From Halorussus gelatinilyticus (GTDB taxonomy: Archaea > Halobacteriota > Halobacteria > Halobacteriales > Haladaptataceae): 64,000 nucleotides of DNA. Numbering within the stretch: the stretch's first letter is position 1; each line of letters starts with the position of its first letter. Position numbers and translations under genes: made by a program. The notes under the pieces were generated by a model. It searched no databases. It worked only from the letters and a program-made list of their open reading frames with translations, and was not told where the DNA came from. Shown one piece after another: positions 16,134 through 24,466 of the stretch. Location of the stretch: contig NZ_CP096658.1 of the NCBI RefSeq assembly GCF_023238445.1, positions 2,604,001-2,668,000 of the forward strand, given 5' to 3'.

Positions 16134-18032
16134 TTAGTCACCCGTTGCGGATTCGATGCGGACGTTGTACTGGCTCAGGTCGGCCTCCCCGCCGATTCGG
16201 CTCTCGAAGCCGGAGACGACTTCCCGAGGCTCGAAGGGGTTGCCGTCGTACTTGAGCAGGCTGTACAGTTTCTCGCCGAAGCGACCGAGTTGGCCCTGAA
16301 CGTGGCGGCGGAACTGCGCCGTCGCGTTCATCTCGACGACCAGCGCCTCGTCGACGCTCTCGAGGAACGCGGTCACCTCGTCCTTGGCGAACGGCATCAT
16401 GTCGCTGACGTTCATTGCCTTCACCGAGTGGCCCTGCTCGTTCAGTACGTCGACGGCCTCCTCGACGACGCCCTTGGTACTGCCCCAGCTGAGGATGCCG
16501 TACTCGGCGTCCTCGGGACCGTAGACCGTCTGATGGTCGGCGTTCTCCGCGAGTTCGTCGCGGATGGACTCGAGTTTCGACATCCGGCGGTTCATCTGGA
16601 GGACGCGGTTGTCCGGGTCCTCGCTGATGTGTCCGACCTCGTTGTGTTCGTTACCCGACGCGAGGAAGTTCCCGCCCTTCTGGCCGGGGATGGAGCGCGG
16701 ACTGACGCCGCCGCGCTCGCCCTCGTCGTCGTACATGTACCGCTTGAAGCGACCAGCCTCCTGTACGGCTTCTTCGAGGTCCTGCTCGGTCGTGACGCTG
16801 CCGATGTCGGGGTTCGGCTCTTGGTCGAAGACCTCCTCGGGGACGGTCTGGTGGCCGCCCGAGAGCTTCTGGTCGTAGATGACGATGGACGGAATTTGGT
16901 ACTCGTAGGCGATTTCGAACGCCTTTCGCGTCTGTCGGTAACACTCCGCGGCGTCACCCGGCGCGAACACGACGCGGTTCGAGTCGCCCTGACTCGTGTA
17001 CAGGACGTGTTCGAGGTCGCCCTGTTCGGGCTTGGTCGGCATCCCGGTCGAACCGCCGGCGCGCATCGACTCCACGAGGACGATGGGCGTCTCGGTCATC
17101 TCGGCGAGGCCGAGCGGTTCGGACATCAGCGCGAAGCCGCCGCCGGAGGACCCGGACATCGCCTTCGCGCCGGCGTGGCTCGCACCGATGGCGAGCGACG
17201 CCGCGGCGATTTCGTCTTCGACCTGCTCGGAGATGCCGCCCATCTCCGGCAGGTGCTGGGTCATGATGGTGAACACGTCGGTCCACGGGGTCATCGGGTA
17301 GCCCGAGATGAACCGACAGCCCTCGTCGAGCGACCCGTAGGCGATGCCGTGCGAGCCGGAGACGAGGACCTGCTCTTCGTCCTGCGTGCCGGTCGGGGCG
17401 CGCAGGTCGTGGGTGTGTTCGTAATCCTCGTTGACCGACTCGTAGGCCTCCTCGAGAATCTGGATGTTGGCCTCCAGCACGTCGCCGCTCATCGCGTCCG
17501 ACATCAGACCCTTGATGTGTTCGAGGTCCATGTCCAGCAGCGCCGCGGTCGCGCCCACGCCCGCCGTGTTACGCATAACCTCGCGGCCGTGTTCCTTAGC
17601 GAGTCCTCGCAGGTCGAGGTCGTAGACGTGCCAGTCGTTCTCCTCTGCGCGCTCGTCGAAGTTCTCGATCTCGCTGGCGTCGAGCAGTCCGGAGTCGTAG
17701 ACGATGACGCCGCCCTCGCGCAGTTCGTCGAGATTCTCGGTCAGCGGTTTGATCTCCTCGTTACCGTAGTAGGCTTCCTCCTGGGGGTTCCGCGCGAAGC
17801 TGTCGCCCAGCGCCAGCAGGAAGTTGTAGTTGTCTCCTCGGGACTTTACGGGCTCGTCCTTCGCCCGAATCTCTACGTACGTGTGGCCGCCGCGGATGCG
17901 CGACGGGTAGTGTCGGTGCGTGAAGACGTTCAGCCCCGAGCGCATCAGCGCCTTGGCAAAGTTCTGGCTCGTCGAGTCGATTCCGTCTCCGGAACCGCCT
18001 GCGATTCGCCAGATGAGTTCGTCATCAGTCAT
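16134..18032 (-). CDS. porA: 2-oxoacid:ferredoxin oxidoreductase, alpha subunit (gamma-alpha fusion)
   Basis: 632 residues. The N-terminal 180 residues are the gamma (CoA-binding) domain (WRIAGGSGDGIDSTSQNFAKAL); the pyrimidine-binding alpha domain follows (SGSHGIAYGSLDEGCRFISGYPMTPWT), and the C-terminal domain includes LSWGSTKGVVEEAVDVLNEQG. This domain order is usual for haloarchaeal enzymes, which lack the delta ferredoxin subunit. It forms a heterotetramer with the downstream beta subunit. Length favours pyruvate as substrate, but 2-oxoglutarate is not excluded. Confidence 0.88.
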   Translation of the reverse strand: MTDDELIWRIAGGSGDGIDSTSQNFAKALMRSGLNVFTHRHYPSRIRGGHTYVEIRAKDEPVKSRGDNYNFLLALGDSFARNPQEEAYYGNEEIKPLTENLDELREGGVIVYDSGLLDASEIENFDERAEENDWHVYDLDLRGLAKEHGREVMRNTAGVGATAALLDMDLEHIKGLMSDAMSGDVLEANIQILEEAYESVNEDYEHTHDLRAPTGTQDEEQVLVSGSHGIAYGSLDEGCRFISGYPMTPWTDVFTIMTQHLPEMGGISEQVEDEIAAASLAIGASHAGAKAMSGSSGGGFALMSEPLGLAEMTETPIVLVESMRAGGSTGMPTKPEQGDLEHVLYTSQGDSNRVVFAPGDAAECYRQTRKAFEIAYEYQIPSIVIYDQKLSGGHQTVPEEVFDQEPNPDIGSVTTEQDLEEAVQEAGRFKRYMYDDEGERGGVSPRSIPGQKGGNFLASGNEHNEVGHISEDPDNRVLQMNRRMSKLESIRDELAENADHQTVYGPEDAEYGILSWGSTKGVVEEAVDVLNEQGHSVKAMNVSDMMPFAKDEVTAFLESVDEALVVEMNATAQFRRHVQGQLGRFGEKLYSLLKYDGNPFEPREVVSGFESRIGGEADLSQYNVRIESATGD

Positions 18033-18235
18033 ATCTGTTGCTCACGGCCGTTAGGCCCAGTGGTTGAAAGTAAATCGGGGAATCAGTAAAGCCTTTGCTA
18101 TAGATTAGCAAGGAATGTTCATGAGGGATTGGCGGTAATGGCGGCTTCCTGACCTGTTTTCGCTCGTTCCGTTCGTTGCGCCGGTCGCTGGTGCATACGA
18201 CGACCCATCGTTCATTCCGAATAGTTACACATAAG

Positions 18236-18243
18236 TTTATAAG
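18236..18243 (+). promoter_or_regulatory. TATA box of the PKD surface-protein gene
   Basis: TTTATAAG within an A+T-rich stretch, centred about 27 nt before the ATG at 18267; predicts a leaderless mRNA and supports that start. Confidence 0.65.
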
Positions 18244-18266
18244 AAAAAGAAAGGCAAACCAACCGC

Positions 18267-21200
18267 ATGTCGAAGCCGACTTTGGTCGCTATCGCCGTTC
18301 TCCTCGTCGTAACGACCACTGCCGCCGGAACGCTCGCTACGAACGATACCGCGCCCGTGAACGACGCGACCTCCTCGAACGAAGCACCGCTCGCCGACGC
18401 AGGTCTCGACCAAGACGTACGGCGAGGTGCGACCGTCCTCTTAGACGCCACGGGGTCGCGCGACCCCGACGGTCGCATCGAACGCTACGAGTGGTCGATT
18501 CGAACGCCGGCCGGCGACGAGATTACGCCGGACTGCGCCGACTGCGCTCGGACGCGATTCACGCCCGCGGAGACCGGCCGCTATCGCGTCACGATAACCA
18601 TCACCGACGACGACGGTGCGACGCGTTCGGACACGCTTTACGTGGACGTGTCGCCCGGCGCGGCCCCAACCGTCTACGTCTCGGGACCGACGAGTCCCAC
18701 GAAAGGCTCCTCGGTGACCTACACTGCGAACGTCTCCGCCGGAGCCGCCGCACTCGATTACGTCGTCTGGCGAGTCTCCGGGAATCGAATCGCCAACCAT
18801 TCGCTCTCGGCCGGACAGACGACCGACACCGTATCGAAGTACTTTCCAACTGCCGGAAACCGCAACGTGACCGCCACCGTGTACGACGCGGACGGGCTGG
18901 CGGAGACGGGTTCGCTCGCCGTCGCGGTCCGGTCGGAGTCCGAATCATCCCCCGGACCACCTTCGGATTCGCCGACCTCCGGCGCGAAGACCGCCGACCG
19001 GAACTCACCACAGATTACTGGCGATCAACTCCTCACCGGTGCGAGACCGTTCCGCGGCCGATACAACGTTCGACTGGATGCCCCGAGCGGTGCCGTCGCG
19101 TCGGTGGAGTGGCGAGACGGCGCTGGTCGCATCGGCAGAGGCCACTCGTTGACTCGGACGTGGGAACCCGGCGATCACGAACTCTACGCCGTCGTTACGT
19201 ACGACGACGGCTCGACGAACGTCGCCACTTTCGCCGACGGAACGACGACGGTCACGGTTGACGCGGAACCGAACGTGTCTTTCGAGTCGCTCGGCCGGTA
19301 CAGTTCGATTTCGGGAACCGTCAAAGGACTCGACGAGTACGGAAACTTGAACGGACTCCGCGTCGAGGTAGATGGCGAAGTCGTCGCCGTGGCGGGGGCG
19401 ACCCTTCGGGGTAACCGCCTCCCCGAGTTCGGTCGCCAGCGGAAACTGCGTTTCTCCCACGACGATTTCACGCCTGGCGAGAAACACACCGTGACCGTGG
19501 TTGCTTCCGACGAGCGCGGCCAAACGGTCCGCGCTAGCCGTGAAATCGTCCCTGTCGAGAAACCCGAAATCGTCCGGTCTGAGTTCGTCAACGGACCGGT
19601 GGATTCGTATCACGAACGCATCGACCCCGATCGGTACACGGCACATCACGTCTTGGAGATTGATTTAAACGGAGTTGACCCTGAGAAGGTGGATGTTATG
19701 TTACAACCAAGTGATGATAAACTATCGAAATTGGGGACGGAGAAATATTCAGAAGAAACGTCTTATTCTATGGGTGAAATACTCATACATAGTTATTGGG
19801 CTGGAGCAATACCGAATACATATTATATAAATGCGAAGATGTCGATAAGGGGTTTCAGAGAGAATTCGAGCGGGAGTGTTACTCGATACAGCAAATTCCA
19901 AGTAACACCTAGCAAGCCAGAACTCCGCTTGAACGTCGTCAACGACGGGACGGAGAACTACATCACGAGAGACCACGGTATCTTGGTGAACGCGTCCGGG
20001 TCGTTCGATCCGGATCATACCGACCTCAAGTACATCTGGAAGTACGGTGCAGAACCGACGAAGCCCGACAATACGACGGCTAAGTTCCGCTCGTACGAAC
20101 GGGCCGCGAGTATCGTCGAGGATGAATACGACCTAAAATCGAAGCGGAATTTCGATTTCCTGAACTACTTCGTCCCGGACGTCTCTAACACGACGGTTCT
20201 GACCGAGAAGCCCTACTCCGACGAGGAGACGGTTCGGGTCCGCATAGCAACCGAGCCGTACCACTTCTCGAAGCAAACCTACTACGAGGACTTCTCGTTG
20301 GGAATTTCGGTATCGAACCCCGCAGCGGACGTGATAGAGTGGAAGACTGTCGAAGCAGAACAGAGCGGACACTCAGACGCGACAGAAATCCCGTACCGAT
20401 ACGTCGGCATTGTCGAGATTCCGACTGAAGCGCTCGCTTCGACTTCGTCGTCTCAGACGGTGACTGTCTACAACGAGGAGAACACCCGGAAAAAGGTCGA
20501 GATGAGTCTGCCGGAAATCGCCGTTTCGGGGGACAAGAAGTACTGGACCGACGTCACAGTCCAAGATCTCTCGTATCTGGTCGAGAAGCCTCGCACGAGG
20601 AAGGTGACGGTCGATACAGCGGAGAGGCGAAACGAGTATCTCAAGCAAGGATACCAAATTGAGCGCAAGAGCGAAGAGGCGAACTACGTCCTCGAGGAGC
20701 GTGTCAAGACTCGAGATGCGAAGTACGAAACCGAAACGCAAGAGTTCGACAGCCAGCGTCTCCGTGCGATGTTCTTGCAATCCTCGAACGAGTGGTACGC
20801 TTCGGGACGTTATCAGACCAGGGAAACGAGAACCGAGAACGCATCTAGATGGTATCCAGTTTCGGGAACGCCGTTCGAAAAGAAGTGGCACGACTCTAGC
20901 CCGTGGAACGGTGAACGAACCGGGAATATCCGTGAAGTGAAGGTCGAACCTGCCGAGTACCGCACGCAGCGCAAGTACCGTTACGAAAACGAGATCGAGA
21001 AGACGAAGACGATGACGGTTTGGCGGACCGGGACTCGTTGGGTCACGAAAACCGGGACGCGGACGGTAGAGCGTTGTAGTCTCAAATTCGGCTGCTACGA
21101 CGTCACCGAGCGATACACGTACAGGACGACGGAGACCTACACTTACCGGACGACGAAGACCTATACCTACACGATTACGGAAACTGAGAGGTACTGGGCG

Positions 21201-21755
21201 ACGTCGAAGTACGACCCCGACCATACGTTTACCGGAAAGACGAGACGGACAAAAATCTCGGACGCCGTCTACGAGACCCGATTCGAAGTGAAGTACAAAA
21301 GCCAGACGACAGAGACGGTGACCCACTACGAAGCAGCGCGTGAGAAGAAGGTTCACGGTGCAGTCTACGAGTGGCGAGGTAGGACCTCGACTACGGACCT
21401 CATGCTCGCTAGAAAGCAGGTTTCCGGCAGAGACGACTGGCGGATGATAGAAGATCGAACGACTACGTGGGTCCTCGTTCAGCAAGATGGAACGACGACG
21501 CTCTGGACGCCGATTTACGAAACGAAGAGCAACGTCGTCAAAACGAAAGCTGTCGTCGATGGAACAGTGGTTACCCAGTCCTACGACTCTGAGACGGGTA
21601 AATTCACGGAAAAGAGGAAGTCCGCCTCGGACGAATTCGTATTCGAAGGCATGAAGAGTAAAAACAATATAGAAGAAATCATAACTAACGGCGAGGGAAC
21701 CATCGACTGGTGTCGAGTGAAGGTCGCCTGTTCGTCGTCTAATGGAAGTAATTAA
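18267..21755 (+). CDS. Large secreted PKD-type surface protein (1162 aa)
   Basis: 1162 residues. Residues 1-24 are a Sec signal peptide. Residues 35-130 are a PKD domain (GLDQDVRRGATVLLDATGSRDPDG, TITDDDGATRSDTL); two or three more Ig/PKD-like beta domains follow to about residue 430, separated by a Ser/Pro-rich linker near 215-245. Residues 465-550 are encoded by unusually A+T-rich DNA. From about residue 730 the protein is rich in Tyr, Thr, Lys and Arg, with a threefold 8-residue repeat of TYTYRTTE type near residue 950. Cysteine pairs (CADC, CSLKFGC, CRVKVAC) may form disulfides. No membrane anchor is present; the next gene supplies a protein with one. Role unknown, probably surface adhesion or assembly. 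Confidence 0.85.
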   Translation: MSKPTLVAIAVLLVVTTTAAGTLATNDTAPVNDATSSNEAPLADAGLDQDVRRGATVLLDATGSRDPDGRIERYEWSIRTPAGDEITPDCADCARTRFTPAETGRYRVTITITDDDGATRSDTLYVDVSPGAAPTVYVSGPTSPTKGSSVTYTANVSAGAAALDYVVWRVSGNRIANHSLSAGQTTDTVSKYFPTAGNRNVTATVYDADGLAETGSLAVAVRSESESSPGPPSDSPTSGAKTADRNSPQITGDQLLTGARPFRGRYNVRLDAPSGAVASVEWRDGAGRIGRGHSLTRTWEPGDHELYAVVTYDDGSTNVATFADGTTTVTVDAEPNVSFESLGRYSSISGTVKGLDEYGNLNGLRVEVDGEVVAVAGATLRGNRLPEFGRQRKLRFSHDDFTPGEKHTVTVVASDERGQTVRASREIVPVEKPEIVRSEFVNGPVDSYHERIDPDRYTAHHVLEIDLNGVDPEKVDVMLQPSDDKLSKLGTEKYSEETSYSMGEILIHSYWAGAIPNTYYINAKMSIRGFRENSSGSVTRYSKFQVTPSKPELRLNVVNDGTENYITRDHGILVNASGSFDPDHTDLKYIWKYGAEPTKPDNTTAKFRSYERAASIVEDEYDLKSKRNFDFLNYFVPDVSNTTVLTEKPYSDEETVRVRIATEPYHFSKQTYYEDFSLGISVSNPAADVIEWKTVEAEQSGHSDATEIPYRYVGIVEIPTEALASTSSSQTVTVYNEENTRKKVEMSLPEIAVSGDKKYWTDVTVQDLSYLVEKPRTRKVTVDTAERRNEYLKQGYQIERKSEEANYVLEERVKTRDAKYETETQEFDSQRLRAMFLQSSNEWYASGRYQTRETRTENASRWYPVSGTPFEKKWHDSSPWNGERTGNIREVKVEPAEYRTQRKYRYENEIEKTKTMTVWRTGTRWVTKTGTRTVERCSLKFGCYDVTERYTYRTTETYTYRTTKTYTYTITETERYWATSKYDPDHTFTGKTRRTKISDAVYETRFEVKYKSQTTETVTHYEAAREKKVHGAVYEWRGRTSTTDLMLARKQVSGRDDWRMIEDRTTTWVLVQQDGTTTLWTPIYETKSNVVKTKAVVDGTVVTQSYDSETGKFTEKRKSASDEFVFEGMKSKNNIEEIITNGEGTIDWCRVKVACSSSNGSN
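21111..21182 (+). repeat. Three 24-nt tandem units encoding a Tyr/Thr octapeptide
   Basis: Units at 21111-21134, 21135-21158 and 21159-21182 encode RYTYRTTE, TYTYRTTK and TYTYTITE. The DNA copies have diverged at several positions while the Tyr-x-Tyr alternation is kept, so selection on the protein pattern (exposed beta-strand) is likely. Confidence 0.65.
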
Positions 21756-21761
21756 ACCGAA

Positions 21762-22694
21762 ATGAGATACCGAAATTTGTACGTCGCTTTCGGGGTACTC
21801 CTCGTGGTCAGTATGTCGATTTCCACGGGGATTGTCGCCGCTGAAGCGATGCAAGTCGGGAACGAAAACCGGAAAGTTGAGTCTGCCACGAACGCCAAGT
21901 ACGCGGTTTCGTTCGACGAGGGGGCATCGACACTCGAAGTTGTGATGAGAAATCCGACTGACAGAGAAATTCAACATGGTCGATATGTAGTCACAGTAGA
22001 CAAAAAACGGGTTTATGCGGAGAATCTAAACCTCTCTGAAGGTGAACGACGAACGAAGCACATCAACATCACGGACGGGATAAACGTCAATCGAGATAAT
22101 CACACCGTCGTGTTCTCGACCTACGGCGCACACACGCAGTTCAACTTCACGCGAAAGATCGACTCGGCAAATTCGGGACCAATCCCGACACCGTACATCG
22201 CCGATGTGGAAGTTACGGAGGGAACCATCGACGGTGAACCGTCCACGGTCGCCAACGTGACGCTCGTGAACCCATCGGACCAGATCTACAGCACGAAGCT
22301 CATGGTCCACACGGTCGGAACCGACGGTAGTCGCTATCCCGCCTCGGTTCGGCCAGGAGACACCCGGACGATTACCGTCGAGTTGCTCGACGACCGCGGT
22401 GCAAAGATCGCGGGAGAGGCCCGGCTCTACACGGACAATCTCACCGACCCGTCCAGCGGAATCGATCAAGTGGAGTTCGCTGGCCAAGTCGGGACGGAGA
22501 CGCGAGTCTGGAACGCCTCGTACGAACCCGTGCGACCGACGTGGATGCAGAACAACTACGAGTATCACAACGACAGTTACGCTCCCGGTCCCGCGACGAA
22601 GCTTAGCGGCGGGCACGAACTCGCCGGAGTCCCGGTGGTGTATCTCCTCGTCGGCGTCCTGTTCGGACTGTTCGCGTTTCGGAAGCTCCGCTGA
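21762..22694 (+). CDS. Secreted protein with C-terminal membrane anchor, partner of the PKD protein
   Basis: 310 residues. Signal peptide at residues 1-28; extracellular beta-rich body of two repeated-looking halves (VVMRNPTDREIQHGRYVV and VANVTLVNPSDQIYSTKLMV); a single hydrophobic helix VYLLVGVLFGLFAF at the very end followed by RKLR, the layout of archaeal C-terminally anchored surface proteins. It starts 6 nt after the PKD gene, so they share an mRNA. I infer that it tethers or caps the PKD protein. No known family recognised. Confidence 0.8.
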   Translation: MRYRNLYVAFGVLLVVSMSISTGIVAAEAMQVGNENRKVESATNAKYAVSFDEGASTLEVVMRNPTDREIQHGRYVVTVDKKRVYAENLNLSEGERRTKHINITDGINVNRDNHTVVFSTYGAHTQFNFTRKIDSANSGPIPTPYIADVEVTEGTIDGEPSTVANVTLVNPSDQIYSTKLMVHTVGTDGSRYPASVRPGDTRTITVELLDDRGAKIAGEARLYTDNLTDPSSGIDQVEFAGQVGTETRVWNASYEPVRPTWMQNNYEYHNDSYAPGPATKLSGGHELAGVPVVYLLVGVLFGLFAFRKLR

Positions 22695-22700
22695 GGAGAC

Positions 22701-22913
22701 TTACGACTCTTTCGTGCGGATGATTTCTCGCATGTTCAGGTAGATGTCCCGCGGCGTAGTCTCCTCGTCGGGGTCGTAAAGGTCGCTGATGCGGTAGAGA
22801 ATGGCAGCGACCATCCTGCTTTCGGAGCTTTCGGCGCGGATGTCGTCGGCAATCTCTCGGAGCGTCTCGACGCGCTCCGGGTCGGTCTCGCTCGTCGCTT
22901 CGTCGTCGGACAT
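22701..22913 (-). CDS. Small acidic conserved hypothetical protein (70 aa)
   Basis: 70 residues, acidic N-terminus then two predicted helices (RVETLREIADDIRAESSESRMVAAILYRISDLYD) and a final YLNMREIIRTKES. No signal or membrane segment. It starts 3 nt after the mrp stop on the same strand, so it is probably co-transcribed with mrp. Function unknown; similar-looking short acidic helical proteins are common in haloarchaea. Confidence 0.75.
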   Translation of the reverse strand: MSDDEATSETDPERVETLREIADDIRAESSESRMVAAILYRISDLYDPDEETTPRDIYLNMREIIRTKES

Positions 22914-22916
22914 GTC

Positions 22917-23951
22917 TTAGCGTTGCTGGCGTCGTTTGATAACTCCGACGTTGTTGGCGACGTTCTCGGTCAGCACGCGGAACGCGTCGCCCGTGTCCTC
23001 GTCTTCGTCCAGCACGATGGGTCTGCCCTCGTCGCCCCCGGTCCGAACCGACGGGTCGATGGGGACCGAGCCGAGGAACGGCATGTCGTTGTCCTCGGCG
23101 AACTTCGCGCCGCCGCCGCGGCCGAAGATGTCGTGTTCGCCGCCGCAGTCAGGGCACTTGAACGTGGACATGTTCTCGGCGATGCCCAGCACCGGCGTGT
23201 CGTGTTTGCCGAACATCCGCAGGCCCTTGCGGGCGTCGTCGATGGCGACGTCTTGGGGCGTCGTTACGATGACTGCGCCCGTGACCGGGACGCTCTGGAG
23301 GAGCGTGAGCTGCGCGTCGCCGGTGCCGGGCGGGAGGTCAACGACCATGTAGTCGAGGTGGCCCCACTCGACGTCCTCCCAGAGTTGGGTGAGGACCTTG
23401 TGGACCATCGGGCCCCGCCAGATGACGGGGTCGTCCTCGCCGACGAGGAAGGCCATGCTCATGAGTTTCACGCCGAACTGCTCGGGCGGAATCATGGTCT
23501 CGTCCTCGGTGGCCGTGGGTACCTCGTCGGCGTCCACCATCCGGGGGACGTTCGGGCCGTACACGTCGGCGTCGAAGAGACCGACGCGGGCGCCCAACTG
23601 AGAGAGACCGGCCGCGATGTTGACCGCGACGGTCGATTTGCCGACGCCGCCTTTTCCCGAGGCGACCGCGATGATGTTCTCGACGTTCGGCAGGACCTGC
23701 TCGTCGGCGGAGACGTCGTCGTCCACGCGGGCCGAGAGGTCGGCGTCGAGACCGTGGTCGCTCAGGACTTCGCGGACTCGGTTGGCGATCTCCGTCTCGT
23801 GGGGCGAGTACGGCGCGCCCAGCGCCAGCGAGATGGTCGCTGTGTCGCCTTCGACAGACAGGTCGTTGACGAGACCGAGCGAGACGATGTCGTCGCCGAG
23901 GTCCGGGTCTTCGACTTCCCGGAGCAAGTCGCGTACCTCTGATGCGTCCAT
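22917..23951 (-). CDS. mrp: Mrp/NBP35 family Fe-S cluster carrier ATPase
   Basis: 344 residues. Residues 1-85 are an MIP18/DUF59 domain (VRDLLREVEDPDLGDDIVSLGLV); the rest is a deviant-Walker P-loop ATPase with SGKGGVGKST at about 98-107, FDADVYGPNVPRMV and VDLPPGTGDAQLTL. KCPDCGG near residue 265 supplies the CxxC that bridges a 4Fe-4S cluster in the homodimer. It loads Fe-S clusters onto apoproteins in the cytoplasm. The adjacent MoaA and PorAB are Fe-S-related clients or neighbours, but no functional link is proven. Confidence 0.93.
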   Translation of the reverse strand: MDASEVRDLLREVEDPDLGDDIVSLGLVNDLSVEGDTATISLALGAPYSPHETEIANRVREVLSDHGLDADLSARVDDDVSADEQVLPNVENIIAVASGKGGVGKSTVAVNIAAGLSQLGARVGLFDADVYGPNVPRMVDADEVPTATEDETMIPPEQFGVKLMSMAFLVGEDDPVIWRGPMVHKVLTQLWEDVEWGHLDYMVVDLPPGTGDAQLTLLQSVPVTGAVIVTTPQDVAIDDARKGLRMFGKHDTPVLGIAENMSTFKCPDCGGEHDIFGRGGGAKFAEDNDMPFLGSVPIDPSVRTGGDEGRPIVLDEDEDTGDAFRVLTENVANNVGVIKRRQQR

Positions 23952-24082
23952 AGCCGGGGGTACGGGCCGAAGCGTCGATAAGCCTTGTCAACTTCCGAGT
24001 CGGGCTCGGCGCGACGGGACAGCGGTCGAAGCCGCCACGTATCCACCGAATACTTAATCGTCAGTGGGTCGTTTCGCGGTGC

Positions 24083-24358
24083 ATGGCAGACCGCGAGACT
24101 GCTCCGGTCAGCGTCGGAGAGCGGTACTCGGTCGAAATCGAGGACCTCGGGAGCGAAGGCGACGGCGTGGCTCGCATCGAATCGTTCGTGGTGTTCGTCC
24201 CCGGCGCGGACCTCGGGGAGCGAGTCGACATCCGCATCGAGGAGGTCGGCGGAAGTCACGCCGTCGCATCGGTGGTCGAGGAGTCGGAGGTCGAGAACGA
24301 GGGGCGGGGCTCCGCAGACGACGGAGAAGCGAGTGAGCGAGGCAAGTCGAGCGAGTAG
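24083..24358 (+). CDS. TRAM domain protein
   Basis: 91 residues. Residues 8-65 form a TRAM domain (GERYSVEIEDLGSEGDGVARIESFVVFVPGADLGERVDIRIE split over five strands), an OB-like RNA-binding fold; the C-terminal 25 residues are acidic and disordered. Free-standing TRAM proteins of archaea bind RNA and are proposed to act as cold-shock-like RNA chaperones. A TATA-like TACTTAATC lies about 29 nt before the ATG at 24083. Confidence 0.9.
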   Translation: MADRETAPVSVGERYSVEIEDLGSEGDGVARIESFVVFVPGADLGERVDIRIEEVGGSHAVASVVEESEVENEGRGSADDGEASERGKSSE

Positions 24359-24393
24359 CGGAACCGAGTCGAACGGCGCGACCGACCGAGTTC

Positions 24394-24411
24394 GTAACCG
24401 AATTCGGTTAC
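24394..24411. promoter_or_regulatory. Perfect 18-bp palindrome upstream of moaA, candidate operator
   Basis: GTAACCGAATTCGGTTAC is identical on both strands and ends 23 nt before the moaA TATA box. It also lies 36 nt after the TRAM gene stop, so a terminator role is possible, but it lacks a T-tract. Confidence 0.5.
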
Positions 24412-24434
24412 AATAGACCGGAAATCGACAGCGG

Positions 24435-24440
24435 TTTTAA
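24435..24440 (+). promoter_or_regulatory. TATA box of moaA
   Basis: TTTTAA centred about 29 nt before the ATG at 24467; predicts a leaderless transcript. Confidence 0.6.
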
Positions 24441-24466
24441 GCACTCGCACGCGAAAGGTCCGAACC

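Noticed and set aside
16290-18089. 599-codon open frame antisense to porA
   Set aside because: High-G+C haloarchaeal genes leave long open antisense frames; the porA strand has clear motifs and the antisense protein has none.
22923-23942. 339-codon open frame antisense to mrp
   Set aside because: Mirror of mrp, no recognisable domain, no promoter or start context.
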